Assembly (NCBI RefSeq): GCF_001691555.1
Contig: NZ_MAYN01000008.1
Location: 948,617 to 1,012,616 of the forward strand
Reading direction: 5' to 3'
From: Pantoea eucrina
GTDB lineage: Bacteria > Pseudomonadota > Gammaproteobacteria > Enterobacterales > Enterobacteriaceae
DNA length: 64,000 nt
Part shown: positions 9,443 to 22,232 of the stretch, piece after piece
Layout of the letters: each line of letters opens with the position of its first letter
Position numbering within the stretch: the first letter of the stretch is position 1
Position numbers and translations under genes: made by a program
Notes under the pieces: model-generated
Databases searched by the model: none
What the model saw: the letters and a program-made list of their open reading frames with translations, nothing else
Told to the model about the DNA's origin: nothing

Positions 9443-9470
9443 AAAAAACCCGCACAAGGCGGGTTTTTTT
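9443..9470. terminator. Bidirectional terminator between flhE and argS
   Basis: AAAAAACCCGC and GCGGGTTTTTTT form a GC stem with A and T runs on either side. It lies between the convergent flhE and argS stop codons, so it can serve both strands. Confidence 0.9.
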
Positions 9471-9484
9471 ATCGGCGGTATGAC

Positions 9485-11215
9485 TTACATCCGTTCAACG
9501 GTTTTAATGCCCAGCGTATCCAGACCCTGTTTCAGGGTTTTCGCGGTAAGTGCCGCCAGCTGCAGGCGGCTGTTACGCACGGACGCCTCTTCGGCAGCCA
9601 GAATCGGGCAGTGCTCATAGAAGCCTGAGAAGAGGCCGGCCAGGTCATACAGATAAGCACACATCACATGCGGTGTACCATCACGCGCGACCTGCGTGAT
9701 CACCTCTTCAAACTGAAGCAGTCGCGTGGCCAGCAGTGCTTCGCGCTCATCTGTCAGAGTAATATCACCGCTCAGGGTCTCTGCATCCAGACCCGCTTTA
9801 CGGAACACCGACAGGACGCGGGTGTAAGCATACTGCATATAAGGCGCGGTATTGCCCTCAAAGGCCAGCATGTTATCCCAGTCAAAGATGTAATCTGTGG
9901 TACGGCTCTTAGAGAGATCAGCATATTTGACCGCACCGATACCCACGATTTCTGCCAGATCGGTCAGTTCCTGCGGCGACATCTCCGGGTTCTTAGCGCT
10001 GACCAGCGTATGGGCACGTTCAACGGCTTCATCCAGCAGATCGGCCAGCTTGATGGTGCCGCCGCTGCGCGTTTTGAACGGACGACCATCTTTGCCCAGC
10101 ATCATGCCAAATGCGTGGTGCTCAAGCGGCACCGAGGCCGGCACGTAGCCCGCTTTACGCACGATAGTCCACGCCTGCTGCAGATGCTGATGCTGACGTG
10201 AGTCGATATAGTAGAGCACGCGATCGGCGTGCAGCGTTTCATAACGATATTTTGCGCAGGCGATATCGGTCGTGGTGTAGAGGTAGCCGCCATCCTTTTT
10301 CTGGATGATCACGCCCATCGGCTCGCCTTCTTTGTTCTTATACTCATCAAGGAAAACGACAGTAGCGCCTTCGCTGGTGACCGCCAGCCCCTTTTCACGC
10401 AGATCAGCCACAATTCCCGGCAGCATATCGTTATAGAGGCTTTCACCCATGACATCGTTACGCGTCAGGGTGACATTCAGGCGGTCATACACCAGCTGAT
10501 TCTGACTCATGGTGATATCAACCAGCTTTTTCCACATGGCGCGGCAATACTCATCGCCGCCCTGCAGCTTGACGACATAGCTGCGCGCGCGTGCTGCGAA
10601 CGCCTCATCTTCATCATAGGTACGCTTCGCTTCGCGGTAAAATGCTTCCAGATCGGCAAGAGCAATATCAGCGTGGTCTTCATTTTGCTGCTTTTCCAGA
10701 TAGGCGATAAGCATACCAAACTGCGTTCCCCAGTCGCCTACGTGGTTAGCCCGGATCACATTATGACCAAGGAACTCCAGCGTACGTACCGCTGCATCGC
10801 CGATGATGGTAGAGCGCACGTGGCCGACATGCATCTCTTTCGCCACGTTGGGTGCAGAATAGTCAATCACAATGGTTTGCGGTTCAGGCTTGCTGACGCC
10901 AAGATCGGGCTGCTGCAACGCCTGCGCTGCCTGCTGTGCCAGCCACTGACGATCGAGGAAAATGTTGATAAAGCCAGGCCCGGCGATCTCGGTATGACTG
11001 GCAATGCCGGTCAGATCCAGATGCTTCACCACCTGTTCAGCCAGCTGACGCGGTGCCTGACCCAGCCGTTTTGCCGCGCCCATGATGCCATTCGCCTGAT
11101 AATCACCAAACTGGACTTTAGCTGACTGACGAACCAGCGGTTCACAATCGTCGGGCGCTCCTGCTGCACGCATCGCCTGACTGACTTTATCGGAAAGAAG
11201 AGCCTGAATATTCAC
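9485..11215 (-). CDS. argS: Arginyl-tRNA synthetase
   Basis: ArgS charges tRNA-Arg in the cytoplasm. The 576-residue product (E. coli 577) has the class I HIGH-type motif HVGH at residues 129-132 inside [12 protein letters not shown], and a degenerate KMSKS-type loop near [14 protein letters not shown], as usual for ArgS. The anticodon-binding DALR domain ends in [10 protein letters not shown]. The neighbouring gene yecM lies divergently upstream, as an argS neighbour also does in E. coli. Confidence 0.97.
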   Translation of the reverse strand: MNIQALLSDKVSQAMRAAGAPDDCEPLVRQSAKVQFGDYQANGIMGAAKRLGQAPRQLAEQVVKHLDLTGIASHTEIAGPGFINIFLDRQWLAQQAAQALQQPDLGVSKPEPQTIVIDYSAPNVAKEMHVGHVRSTIIGDAAVRTLEFLGHNVIRANHVGDWGTQFGMLIAYLEKQQNEDHADIALADLEAFYREAKRTYDEDEAFAARARSYVVKLQGGDEYCRAMWKKLVDITMSQNQLVYDRLNVTLTRNDVMGESLYNDMLPGIVADLREKGLAVTSEGATVVFLDEYKNKEGEPMGVIIQKKDGGYLYTTTDIACAKYRYETLHADRVLYYIDSRQHQHLQQAWTIVRKAGYVPASVPLEHHAFGMMLGKDGRPFKTRSGGTIKLADLLDEAVERAHTLVSAKNPEMSPQELTDLAEIVGIGAVKYADLSKSRTTDYIFDWDNMLAFEGNTAPYMQYAYTRVLSVFRKAGLDAETLSGDITLTDEREALLATRLLQFEEVITQVARDGTPHVMCAYLYDLAGLFSGFYEHCPILAAEEASVRNSRLQLAALTAKTLKQGLDTLGIKTVERM

Positions 11216-11389
11216 CGCGTTACCTTCATATGCTGAAAAGGCCCGTCAGCAGAGGACGAGCCGATACCATCATCCCGCGCTCGTGTCGGGACGGAAAAAA
11301 AGAGAGGGGAAGTATACGTGAAATGTTAGGATGCGTCAGCAACAGCAGTCGGCCCGGACCGGGCAGCTGACGGCAAAACCGCGCGCCGA

Positions 11390-11512
11390 TTAACGGCGGC
11401 GCGGGTGGCGACGAGGATTTTTAACGCTTTTGTCTTCACGCACCTTCCAGTGGCGGGAAATTGCAAATCCCGTTAAGGCAATGAGAACCGCGACAACAAT
11501 GAGCATAGACAT
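11390..11512 (-). CDS. Small single-pass membrane protein, 40 residues
   Basis: This ORF lies between argS and yecM. An AAGGA stands eight bases before the ATG at 11512. The first 18 residues (MSMLIVVAVLIALTGFAI) form one hydrophobic helix; the tail is strongly basic, ending RRHPRRR, so the tail should face the cytoplasm. A second ATG at 11506 could also be used. I do not recognise the family. The good ribosome site and the membrane-helix-plus-basic-tail design support a real gene. Confidence 0.65.
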   Translation of the reverse strand: MSMLIVVAVLIALTGFAISRHWKVREDKSVKNPRRHPRRR

Positions 11513-11822
11513 AGAGCCGTTCCTTGTTAGGTAGAAACTCAAATTTATAAGAAAGGGGGGTTATCTGCAATTCATTGGCGGCCAAATAAGAGTTATCTCA
11601 TTGTGTAAAGATTCGTCAATTTAATCATGAGGTTAGCTTGTTTTTATAAAGTTATACCTGGCCCTGATTAAGCGAATAATCTGAATACAGGCCTGTTTTT
11701 ATCCGGTTTTGACGGTTTTTATTGACTAAATCGGATGAATCCGAAGGTTTTGTCAGGACGAAAAATCTGACATATTGATTTTAATAATTAATTTTACTGA
11801 ACAGACGTTGAGGTTTCAGGTA

Positions 11823-12383
11823 ATGAAGCTGGATTTTCCCCCAGAGCTGGACGATTTAACAGAAGATTTCTGTCGTTTTGAGCAGGCACTGCAGGTTTTT
11901 GCTACGCGAATCGGACTTTCACCGCAGGCGCATGAGATTGATCATCTGGCCGTGCGCTGTCATCAGTTTGCCACCGCCGAGCGCTGGAAGCGCGGATTGC
12001 TGCAGGTGGGTGAACTGTTTTCAGAAGCGATGATCAACGGTCGTCCGATTTGCCTGTTTAAACTCCGGCAGCCCATTACGCTGGCAGGGCAGCAGGTCGA
12101 TGTCATTGAACTGCCCTGGCCGGGCGCGAAGCTTTACCGGCACGAGGGCTGGGAACACATTGAAATTGTCCTGCGCGGTGAGCCGGAAACGCTGGGCATG
12201 CGTGCTATGGCGCTGCTCTCTGATGCTGCTCTGACGCAGCCCGGCATCTCTTTTAAAACCAGCGCTCCGCAAGGTGAAAACGAACGACTGCCTAATCCTG
12301 TGCTGGCGGTCACCGATGGTGAAACCACCATTAAGTTTCATCCCTGGCGGCTTGAGGAGATCGTTGCCAGCGAACAGGGCTAG
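11823..12383 (+). CDS. yecM: YecM, VOC-fold metalloprotein of unknown function
   Basis: The 186-residue protein matches E. coli YecM over its length: LAVRCHQFATAERWKRG, INGRPICLFKL, ELPWPG, HEGWEHIEIVL and the ending TTIKFHPWRLEEIVASEQ. The family has the vicinal-oxygen-chelate fold with metal-ligand histidines and glutamate, and its substrate is unknown. I use the ATG at 11823, which fits the family start; the frame is open up to 11775. Its 3' end overlaps the convergent patB-like gene by four bases. Confidence 0.9.
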   Translation: MKLDFPPELDDLTEDFCRFEQALQVFATRIGLSPQAHEIDHLAVRCHQFATAERWKRGLLQVGELFSEAMINGRPICLFKLRQPITLAGQQVDVIELPWPGAKLYRHEGWEHIEIVLRGEPETLGMRAMALLSDAALTQPGISFKTSAPQGENERLPNPVLAVTDGETTIKFHPWRLEEIVASEQG

Positions 12384-13519
12384 CGCCGGGCTTCCACCGC
12401 CCGCTGCAGGCGTGCTGCCGCTTCCTGCAGGGTGGCGCGCGTACAGCCGAAATTAAAGCGGACAAAACGGTCATCGCCAAAATCGTGTCCGGGTGAGAAG
12501 CCCAGCCCGTACTGCTCAAAATAGCGCGCCGGGTTGTCGACCTGCAGACCGCTGGCATTAATCCAGCCGAGATAGGTTGCGTCCGGCACGACCATATCCA
12601 GGCCTGGCAGCGCATCAATGCAGCTCGCCAGCCAGTCGCGGTTTGCGCGCAGATAGGCAATTTGCGCCTGCAGCCACGCCTCACCCTCGCGCCACGCCGC
12701 CTCGGCGGCAACCAGCGCCAGAATATCCACGCCCGGCACGATCCCCTCACGCACCTGCTTAAAGCGCCGGCGTAACGTATCATCGGGAATAATGGCCATA
12801 GAGGCGCCCAGCCCGGCGATATTGAAACTTTTAGAGGGAGAGATAAGCGTTATGCTGCGCTGTGCAGCATCCTCACTTAGCGCGGCAAACGGCGTATGCT
12901 GCACGCCCGGCGTCAGCACCAGATCGGCATGGATCTCATCTGAACAGACGATAAGATCGTGGCGCTGCGCAAACGCAAGCTGCCGGGATAGCTCATCGCG
13001 CCGGTACACCGTGCCGCCAGGGTTTTGTGGATTGCACAGCATCAGCAGTCGCTCGTTGCCCGTCATCTCCGCCCGATCTATGTCCATGACCCAGCGATTT
13101 TCTGTCCGCTGCAGCGGCAGACTGAGCTGTGCGCGATCGGCCAGTCGGGAAGCGCCACGAAACGGCGGATAGATGGGCGCAGGCGCCACGGTACGTTCAC
13201 CGGCTGCGGTAAAAGCACGCACGGCAATGTTAAGCCCGCTTACCACCCCTGGCAGTATGACTATCCATTCCGGCCTGATGGTCCAGTTATAACGCTCTGC
13301 CATCCGCTGTACGATGATTTCTGTCAGACCGGCTGGCGTGACACCGTAACCGAATACGCCGTGTGCGACCCGCTTTTGAATGGCCTCAATAATACAGGAC
13401 GGCGAGCGAAAATCGGTCTCTGCAACCCAGAGCGGCAGGACATCACGGTCACGATATTTGTGCCATTTGAGACTATCACTGTGACCGCGGTCTATCCGTT
13501 GATCAAAATCGAATACCAT
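12380..13519 (-). CDS. PLP-dependent C-S lyase / aminotransferase of the MalY/PatB family
   Basis: The 379-residue fold-type I enzyme has the PLP lysine K230 in LISPSKSFNIAG, the aspartate motif CSDEIHADL near residues 192-200 and the cofactor motif NPQNPGG at 163-169. The N-terminal MVFDFDQRIDRGHSDSLKWHKY and LPLWVAETDF are typical of cystathionine beta-lyase-like MalY/PatB proteins. Members cleave cystathionine or other cysteine conjugates; MalY of E. coli also represses the maltose regulon. The exact substrate cannot be read from the sequence, and E. coli has no such gene at this site. It is divergent from cutC. Confidence 0.88.
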   Translation of the reverse strand: MVFDFDQRIDRGHSDSLKWHKYRDRDVLPLWVAETDFRSPSCIIEAIQKRVAHGVFGYGVTPAGLTEIIVQRMAERYNWTIRPEWIVILPGVVSGLNIAVRAFTAAGERTVAPAPIYPPFRGASRLADRAQLSLPLQRTENRWVMDIDRAEMTGNERLLMLCNPQNPGGTVYRRDELSRQLAFAQRHDLIVCSDEIHADLVLTPGVQHTPFAALSEDAAQRSITLISPSKSFNIAGLGASMAIIPDDTLRRRFKQVREGIVPGVDILALVAAEAAWREGEAWLQAQIAYLRANRDWLASCIDALPGLDMVVPDATYLGWINASGLQVDNPARYFEQYGLGFSPGHDFGDDRFVRFNFGCTRATLQEAAARLQRAVEARR

Positions 13520-13604
13520 AGTGCGCTTTCCACGTAAACTGACGGAGTAACAGACTAACCGAAGCTATCCCCTCTGAGCCAGCAGTCGTGATAAGGAGAA
13601 ACCG

Positions 13605-14357
13605 ATGACGAAACTGGAAATTTGTTGCTACGGCATTGATTGCGCAGTGACCGCCCAGCGTGCCGGTGCCGATCGCGTAGAGCTCTGCAGTGCACCCCGG
13701 GAGGGCGGCCTGACACCGTCAGCAGGCATGCTGCAGGCCGCACGGCGCGAGCTGTCTATTCCGGTGCATCCCATCATCCGGCCGCGCGGTGGTGATTTCT
13801 GCTACTCCCGTCAGGAGTTTGAGATAATGAAATCCGATATCGCGAGAGTGCGCGAATGGGGTTTCCCGGGCGTCGTCGTGGGTGTTCTCGATGAAGACGC
13901 GCATATTGATAGGGTGCGTATGCAGCAGATTATGCAGCTGTGCGATGGCCTGGCCGTGACGTTTCACCGGGCGTTTGATTTGTGCCATAGCCCCAGGCGG
14001 GCGCTGGAGATACTGACCGATCTGGGTGTTGCGCGCATCCTGACTTCAGGCCAGCAGCAGAGTGCTGAAACAGGAATTGCATTACTCAGGGAACTTAATG
14101 AATTAAGCACGGGTCCAATCATTATGGCCGGTGCTGGCGTGCGCCTGAGCAATCTTCAGAAGTTTCTGGATTGCGGTTTGCAGGAGGTACATAGCTCTGC
14201 CAGTCGCGCTGTTGCTTCGCCTATGCGCTACCGTAAAGCGGGCGTATCTATGTGTGCCGAAGCAGAAACTGATGAATTCAGCCGCTCCTGCGTGGATGGC
14301 GATGTCATTGAAGCCATGAAAAGCATGATGCAGATGAACGTTAACCGGGTCGCCTGA
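13605..14357 (+). CDS. cutC: CutC family TIM-barrel protein
   Basis: The 250-residue product starts [20 protein letters not shown] and contains [13 protein letters not shown] and VTFHRAFD, all characteristic of CutC. The family was first linked to copper tolerance in E. coli, but its enzymatic role is unclear and the copper phenotype was later questioned. AAGGAG lies ahead of the ATG. In E. coli cutC also lies next to cmoB; here an unrecognised exported protein gene intervenes. A terminator follows at 14421. Confidence 0.93.
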   Translation: MTKLEICCYGIDCAVTAQRAGADRVELCSAPREGGLTPSAGMLQAARRELSIPVHPIIRPRGGDFCYSRQEFEIMKSDIARVREWGFPGVVVGVLDEDAHIDRVRMQQIMQLCDGLAVTFHRAFDLCHSPRRALEILTDLGVARILTSGQQQSAETGIALLRELNELSTGPIIMAGAGVRLSNLQKFLDCGLQEVHSSASRAVASPMRYRKAGVSMCAEAETDEFSRSCVDGDVIEAMKSMMQMNVNRVA

Positions 14358-14420
14358 TCCGCTATCGATTTTGCCGCACAGCACGCCACCAACCCTGACG
14401 TGATGTTTGCAAGTACCACG

Positions 14421-14447
14421 CCCCAGTCATTTGCTGGGGTTTTTTTT
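14421..14447 (+). terminator. Terminator after cutC
   Basis: CCCCAGTCATTTGCTGGGG forms a short hairpin followed by a run of eight or so T residues on the plus strand. Confidence 0.85.
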
Positions 14448-14621
14448 ACGCTGTTAAAAACAGGCAGGCGAAGCGACAACCGGTAAAACAGCATATTTTC
14501 AGGCTGCATCAGCCTTTTTGCTGTTTGCTGCAACCCGTATGAATTTTTTCGCCAGCCGTCAGCGTAGCGCTCCGGCGAAAAAGGTGCTTTGCTTAACAGA
14601 TGGCTCCATGCGGATAACCCT

Positions 14622-15470
14622 ATGAAATGCCACCTTTGTGCAACGCTGTTGCTGACCAGTCTTGCTGCCTGCCCGACGCAGGCGGCCACTGCTCCCTGTC
14701 CGCCATTAAGCCATAACATCAGCAGCAGCAATCTCTGGATCCTGCTGGGCGGTGCGGCAAAAGGGGCGGTGAGGCAGGTCATTGCCGGAGAGTTTGGTAA
14801 GGATGTTGATTCCCAGAAACGTGTGCTGGGCCAGTTTGACCGCTGCGGTGACCTGATGGTAGCCGACATCAGCTACGATAAGCGCGAAGGAAATATTGTG
14901 CTGAGCATGGAGCAGCATATTGCCCGCGTACAGCGCGGCTGGGTGGCGGAGTACGCCTGGCGGGTTACCGCGATTAAAGCGGGGCGGGAGGAAGTGGTCG
15001 ATCAGCGGCAGGGTACGCTGAGCTGGCGCAAAGGACCGCAGGGAAATATTATCAGCGCCACTGATAAATTCGTAAACAGAGGCAGCGCAGGTTCTGCGAC
15101 GATTGCCTACCACTACGATCCGCGACTGCGGGTGCAGAAGAGTATTACGCGTGGCAGCGATAAAGAGAGTAATGGTGAAAACCGCTGGCGCTGGAATGCG
15201 CAGGATCGCGTGGTGGAAACCCAAAGCGCACGCAGTCGCGAGATCTGGCGTTACGATAAGCAGTGGCGTGAGCTGGGATTAAGCGGCCTGGCGACCACGC
15301 CGGTCAGTACACTGCACTCCACTGACACCTGCCAGCTATGGGATGAAACCGGCAACTGCACGCTGAGTTTTCTGCACGAAAAAGAGGTGTTTGCCAGAGG
15401 GACCATTGAGCGTCATCTTACTTCCGCTTATAAGTACCAGTACTGGGACCGGTCAGCAGACGAGCGGTAG
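14622..15470 (+). CDS. Exported protein of unknown function
   Basis: The 282-residue product has a clear N-terminal signal peptide (MKCHLCATLLLTSLAACPTQ, cleavage probably near AATA). The mature part is mainly polar with many Trp, Tyr and Arg residues and motifs such as NRWRWNAQDRVVETQS, and four or so Cys that could pair in the periplasm. I do not recognise a family. The frame is open to a TTG at 14589, but the ATG at 14622 gives the best signal peptide. The gene sits between cutC and the convergent cmoB, where E. coli has nothing comparable. Confidence 0.7.
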   Translation: MKCHLCATLLLTSLAACPTQAATAPCPPLSHNISSSNLWILLGGAAKGAVRQVIAGEFGKDVDSQKRVLGQFDRCGDLMVADISYDKREGNIVLSMEQHIARVQRGWVAEYAWRVTAIKAGREEVVDQRQGTLSWRKGPQGNIISATDKFVNRGSAGSATIAYHYDPRLRVQKSITRGSDKESNGENRWRWNAQDRVVETQSARSREIWRYDKQWRELGLSGLATTPVSTLHSTDTCQLWDETGNCTLSFLHEKEVFARGTIERHLTSAYKYQYWDRSADER

Positions 15471-15485
15471 CAGGATAAGGTCTGA

Positions 15486-15510
15486 CGCGCCGCGACGTCG
15501 TCGCGGCGCG
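15486..15510. terminator. Strong perfect hairpin between the exported-protein gene and cmoB
   Basis: An 11-bp perfect GC-rich inverted repeat (CGCGCCGCGAC, loop GTC, GTCGCGGCGCG) is followed by GATTTT on the plus strand. It lies between convergent genes and probably stops transcripts, though the T tract is poor. Confidence 0.55.
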
Positions 15511-15515
15511 GATTT

Positions 15516-18108
<2,593 letters not shown>

Positions 18109-18219
18109 AACGGACTCCGGATGCAGGTTAAAAGAGAAAGCAGACAAAGGATAACGGACAAATGCCGATGAATTAGCCGCTTTGCAGCGGCTCTACTTAT
18201 CCTGTCTGGCTTTTTCCAT

Positions 18220-18225
18220 TATAAT
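18220..18225 (+). promoter_or_regulatory. Probable -10 element of the aspS promoter
   Basis: A perfect TATAAT stands about 85 bases before the aspS start in the yecE-aspS divergent gap. No good -35 is obvious at the usual distance, so this is a likely but unproven promoter. Confidence 0.5.
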
Positions 18226-18309
18226 AGCTGCCTTTTTTGCGGCAGCATCTTCAGAGGTTACGCGCCCTGATGCTGTCTGGCAGCAGCGGCGAAGTTAAAA
18301 GGATACGTT

Positions 18310-20091
18310 ATGCGTACAGAATATTGCGGACAGCTCAACCTGTCTCATGTGGGTCAGCAAGTTACTCTCTGCGGCTGGGTTAATCGCCGTCGCGATCTCG
18401 GCAGCCTGATTTTTATCGATATGCGTGACCGCGAAGGGATCGCTCAGGTGTTTTTTGATGCCGATCATCAGGAGGCTTTCCAGCTGGCGTCTGAGCTGCG
18501 CAACGAATTCTGCATCCAGATCACCGGTACGGTGCGCGCGCGTGAAGAGAAAAACCGCAACAGCGATATGGCGACCGGCGATATCGAAGTGTTTGCGCAC
18601 GCGCTGACCATCATTAATCGCGCGGAACCGCTGCCGCTGGACTCCAACCAGGTTAACAGCGAAGAAGCGCGTCTGACCTATCGTTACCTTGACCTGCGTC
18701 GTCCGGAAATGGCACAGCGCCTGAAAACGCGTGCAAAAATCACCAGCTTTGTTCGCCGCTTTATGGACAGCGAAGGTTTCCTGGACATTGAAACGCCGAT
18801 GCTGACCAAAGCGACACCGGAAGGTGCGCGCGACTATCTGGTGCCAAGCCGCGTGCACAAAGGTAAGTTCTATGCGCTGCCACAGTCCCCGCAGCTGTTT
18901 AAACAGCTGCTGATGATGTCCGGCTTTGATCGCTACTACCAGATTGTAAAATGCTTCCGCGATGAAGATCTGCGCGCCGATCGTCAGCCTGAATTTACGC
19001 AAATCGACGTTGAAACCTCCTTTATGAGCGCTGAAGAAGTGCGGGAGAAGATGGAGCGGCTGATCCGCGAACTCTGGCTTGATGTCAAAGGCGTTGATCT
19101 TGGTGACTTCCCGCTGATGACGTTTGCGGAAGCGATGAACCGCTACGGCTCAGATAAACCCGATCTGCGTAACCCGATGGAGCTGGTAGACGTTGCCGAT
19201 CTGCTGAAAGACGTAGAGTTTAAGGTGTTCTCCGGTCCGGCGAACGACGCCAAAGGACGGGTCGCCGCGCTGCGTGTACCGGGTGGTGCGACGCTGACGC
19301 GTAAGCAGATTGATGAATATACGAAGTTTGTTGAGATTTATGGCGCACGTGGCCTGGCATGGATGAAAATCAACGCCCGCGCCAGTGGCGCTGAAGGCGT
19401 GCAGAGTCCGGTGGCAAAATTCCTGACACCAGAGATCGTGGAAGCGATTCTGGACCGCACTGCGGCACAGGATGGCGATCTGATCTTCTTTGGTGCCGAT
19501 CGCGCTAAAGTTGTGGCAGATGCGCTGGGTGCACTGCGCCTGAAGGCAGGCCGCGATCTGCAGATCACCGATGAGAAAGCCTGGGCACCGCTCTGGGTCA
19601 TCGACTTTCCGATGTTTGAAGAGGATGACGAAGGCGGGCTGGCAGCGATGCACCATCCGTTTACCTCGCCGAAATCGCTTACGGCTGAACAGCTGGCAGC
19701 TGACCCGACGCAGGCAGTGGCTAACGCCTACGACATGGTGATCAACGGCTACGAAGTGGGCGGCGGCTCCGTGCGTATCCACAACGGCACAATGCAGCAG
19801 ACCGTGTTCAGCATCCTGGGCATTACTGCGGAAGAACAGCAGGAGAAGTTTGGCTTCCTGCTGAATGCGCTCAAATATGGTACGCCGCCACACGCCGGTC
19901 TGGCGTTTGGTCTTGATCGTCTGACTATGCTGCTCACCGGCACCGATAATATTCGTGACGTGATCGCTTTCCCGAAAACCACGGCGGCAGCCTGTATGAT
20001 GACGGAAGCACCGAGCCATGCAAATCCAGCTGCCCTGAGCGATCTGGGCATCCAGATTGTGGCGAAGAAAGAAAAGCCAGAGCAGCAGTAA
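18310..20091 (+). CDS. aspS: Aspartyl-tRNA synthetase
   Basis: AspS is the class II synthetase that charges tRNA-Asp. The 593-residue product has the N-terminal OB anticodon-binding domain ([30 protein letters not shown]), motif 2 in [19 protein letters not shown], the bacterial GAD insertion domain in the middle, and motif 3 in [13 protein letters not shown] near residue 540. Length agrees with E. coli (590). AAAAGGA precedes the ATG. Its stop overlaps the nudB start, so the two are cotranscribed. Confidence 0.97.
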   Translation: MRTEYCGQLNLSHVGQQVTLCGWVNRRRDLGSLIFIDMRDREGIAQVFFDADHQEAFQLASELRNEFCIQITGTVRAREEKNRNSDMATGDIEVFAHALTIINRAEPLPLDSNQVNSEEARLTYRYLDLRRPEMAQRLKTRAKITSFVRRFMDSEGFLDIETPMLTKATPEGARDYLVPSRVHKGKFYALPQSPQLFKQLLMMSGFDRYYQIVKCFRDEDLRADRQPEFTQIDVETSFMSAEEVREKMERLIRELWLDVKGVDLGDFPLMTFAEAMNRYGSDKPDLRNPMELVDVADLLKDVEFKVFSGPANDAKGRVAALRVPGGATLTRKQIDEYTKFVEIYGARGLAWMKINARASGAEGVQSPVAKFLTPEIVEAILDRTAAQDGDLIFFGADRAKVVADALGALRLKAGRDLQITDEKAWAPLWVIDFPMFEEDDEGGLAAMHHPFTSPKSLTAEQLAADPTQAVANAYDMVINGYEVGGGSVRIHNGTMQQTVFSILGITAEEQQEKFGFLLNALKYGTPPHAGLAFGLDRLTMLLTGTDNIRDVIAFPKTTAAACMMTEAPSHANPAALSDLGIQIVAKKEKPEQQ

Positions 20092-20522
20092 TGGGCTATA
20101 AACATCCGGTATCGGTGCTGGTGGTCATATTTGCGCGAGATACCGGCCGGGTGTTGATGCTGCAGCGGCGCGATGATCCCTGCTTCTGGCAGTCGGTCAC
20201 CGGCAGTCTGGAGCCGGGTGAGAGTCCGGCTCAGGCTGCAGCACGTGAAGTGGCGGAAGAGCTGGCAATTGATATCTGCGCCGAAGGGCTGCGGCTTGAT
20301 GACTGTCAGCGGCAGATTGAATTTGAGATCTTTCCCCATTTTCGTCACCGCTATGCGCCAGAAGTCACGCATAACCGCGAGCACTGGTTCCGGCTGGCGC
20401 TGCCGGCAGAACGGATGCCGCTGCTGAGTGAGCACCTGGCTGCCCGCTGGCTGATGCCTGAAGAGGCCGCAGCGTTGACCAAATCCTGGAGCAATCGTCA
20501 GGCGATTGAAGAGTTTATCTGA
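20091..20522 (+). CDS. nudB: Dihydroneopterin triphosphate diphosphatase NudB
   Basis: NudB removes pyrophosphate from dihydroneopterin triphosphate in folate synthesis. The 143-residue product has the Nudix box in GSLEPGESPAQAAAREVAEE (residues about 38-57) and family sequence DDPCFWQSVTGS and RHRYAPEVTHN. The ATG overlaps the aspS stop (TAATG). The same order, aspS-nudB-yebC-ruvC, occurs in E. coli. Confidence 0.95.
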   Translation: MGYKHPVSVLVVIFARDTGRVLMLQRRDDPCFWQSVTGSLEPGESPAQAAAREVAEELAIDICAEGLRLDDCQRQIEFEIFPHFRHRYAPEVTHNREHWFRLALPAERMPLLSEHLAARWLMPEEAAALTKSWSNRQAIEEFI

Positions 20523-20783
20523 ATGACCGCCGCCGCGTGTTTTCCGGTGGCGACCAGGGTAAATTCCACACATTCGACGAAGCGTATGTCCTTCGTCCAA
20601 CTATCGTGTGCTGTTTAATCAAACCGCACCGCTAATATTGAGCAGTCAGGCATTATCGGCGCAGCGTGATTGTTCGCCGGCGTCGCCACCGCAGCGTATT
20701 GCAGTGGGTGGATGGCGCTGCCGGGGAGACAAGAGCGCAAGCCAGATAGCCTGCACCCTGTAAAAGATCGGAGAAAATGTAAG

Positions 20784-21527
20784 ATGGCTGGTCACAGTAA
20801 ATGGGCGAACACAAAACATCGCAAGGCAGCGCAGGACGCCAAGCGCGGTAAAATCTTCACTAAAATCATTCGCGAGCTGGTCACTGCTGCGAAACTCGGC
20901 GGCGGTGATGCGGGCTCCAACCCGCGTCTGCGCGCAGCGATGGATAAAGCGCTCTCCAATAACATGACGCGCGATACCATGAACCGCGCCATTGCCCGCG
21001 GCGTTGGCGGTGAAGATGATTCCAACATGGAAACCATCATTTATGAAGGCTACGGTCCGGGTGGCTCTGCGGTAATGATCGAATGCCTGAGTGACAACCG
21101 CAATCGTACCGTGGGTGAAGTGCGCCACGCCTTTACTAAAACCGGCGGTAACCTGGGCACTGACGGCTCGGTCTCCTATCTGTTCAGCAAAAAAGGGGTG
21201 ATCTCCTTTGCGCCAGGTCAGGATGAAGACGCAGTGATGGAAGCGGCGCTGGAAGCGGGTGCGGAAGACGTAGTGAGCTATGATGACGGTGCCATTGATG
21301 TCTTCACTGCCTGGGAAGAGCTGGGCAGCGTGCGCGATGCGCTGGAAGCAGGTGGCCTGAAAGCTGACAGCGCTGAAGTCTCCATGATCCCGTCAACCAA
21401 AGCGGAACTGGATGCGGAAACAGCGCCAAAATTGCTGCGGCTGATCGATATGCTGGAAGATTGCGACGACGTGCAGGAGGTGTATCACAACGGTGAGATC
21501 TCTGACGAGGTGGCGGAAACGCTGTAA
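20784..21527 (+). CDS. yebC: YebC/TACO1 family translation or transcription regulator
   Basis: The 247-residue protein begins [20 protein letters not shown], the invariant start of the YebC family, and contains [20 protein letters not shown]. Family members were annotated as transcription regulators; some act on ribosomes to relieve stalling at proline-rich stretches. I choose the ATG at 20784; the frame is open to 20670 without family similarity. It stands between nudB and ruvC. Confidence 0.95.
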   Translation: MAGHSKWANTKHRKAAQDAKRGKIFTKIIRELVTAAKLGGGDAGSNPRLRAAMDKALSNNMTRDTMNRAIARGVGGEDDSNMETIIYEGYGPGGSAVMIECLSDNRNRTVGEVRHAFTKTGGNLGTDGSVSYLFSKKGVISFAPGQDEDAVMEAALEAGAEDVVSYDDGAIDVFTAWEELGSVRDALEAGGLKADSAEVSMIPSTKAELDAETAPKLLRLIDMLEDCDDVQEVYHNGEISDEVAETL

Positions 21528-21563
21528 TGGCGTGGTTATCTTTCCGGCAACCGGAGGTGCGTT

Positions 21564-22091
21564 GTGGCGATTATTCTCGGGATTGACCCCGGCTCGCGCA
21601 TTACCGGTTACGGCGTGATCCGCCAGACCGGGCGTCAGCTGAGCTACCTTGGCAGCGGCTGTATCCGCACTAACGTGACCGATCTGCCGGGACGCTTAAA
21701 GCTGATTTACGCCGGCGTCTGCGAAATCATTACGCAGTTTTCGCCTGACTACTTTGCGATTGAGCAGGTGTTCATGGCGAAAAATGCCGACTCAGCACTG
21801 AAACTTGGCCAGGCCCGCGGCGCAGCGATTGTGGCCGCGGTCAATGCCGATTTGCCGGTGTTTGAATATGCGGCGCGGCAGGTCAAACAGACCGTTACCG
21901 GAACCGGCGGGGCGGAGAAGAGCCAGGTGCAGCATATGGTCCGTACGCTGCTGAAACTGCCGGCTAATCCGCAGGCGGATGCAGCGGATGCGCTGGCTAT
22001 CGCCATCACCCACTGTCACGTAAGCCAGAATGCGGCGCGCATGAGCGACAGCAAACTGGTGATGACGCGCGGGCGGCTGCGCTCGGGATAA
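21564..22091 (+). CDS. ruvC: Holliday junction resolvase RuvC
   Basis: RuvC cuts Holliday junctions together with RuvAB. The 175-residue product starts at a GTG with a strong GGAGG site and reads [19 protein letters not shown], with the catalytic Asp7 in DPGS, Glu in FAIEQVF, and acidic residues in [13 protein letters not shown]. It is not in the LexA-controlled unit: the SOS box lies after it, before ruvA. Confidence 0.96.
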   Translation: MAIILGIDPGSRITGYGVIRQTGRQLSYLGSGCIRTNVTDLPGRLKLIYAGVCEIITQFSPDYFAIEQVFMAKNADSALKLGQARGAAIVAAVNADLPVFEYAARQVKQTVTGTGGAEKSQVQHMVRTLLKLPANPQADAADALAIAITHCHVSQNAARMSDSKLVMTRGRLRSG

Positions 22092-22115
22092 ACTGCCATC
22101 AGACGTACTAACAGG

Positions 22116-22131
22116 CTGGATATGCATCCAG
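22116..22131 (+). promoter_or_regulatory. LexA (SOS) box of ruvAB, also a terminator-like hairpin after ruvC
   Basis: CTGGATATGCATCCAG fits the LexA pattern CTG-N10-CAG and closely resembles the known ruvA SOS box of E. coli. The flanking AGG and CCT extend the palindrome to 22113-22133, and a TTTTTT run follows, so the same DNA can form an intrinsic terminator for ruvC. TTATACAT at about 22142 is a plausible -10 for ruvAB. Confidence 0.85.
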
Positions 22132-22232
22132 CCTTTTTTATGTTATACATAGCCGCTATCACACGGCCAGCGGCTGCGCTGGCCTCAGGGAATACCCTGA
22201 ACCGCTTACTCACAGATTAAGGAATTGCTCAG

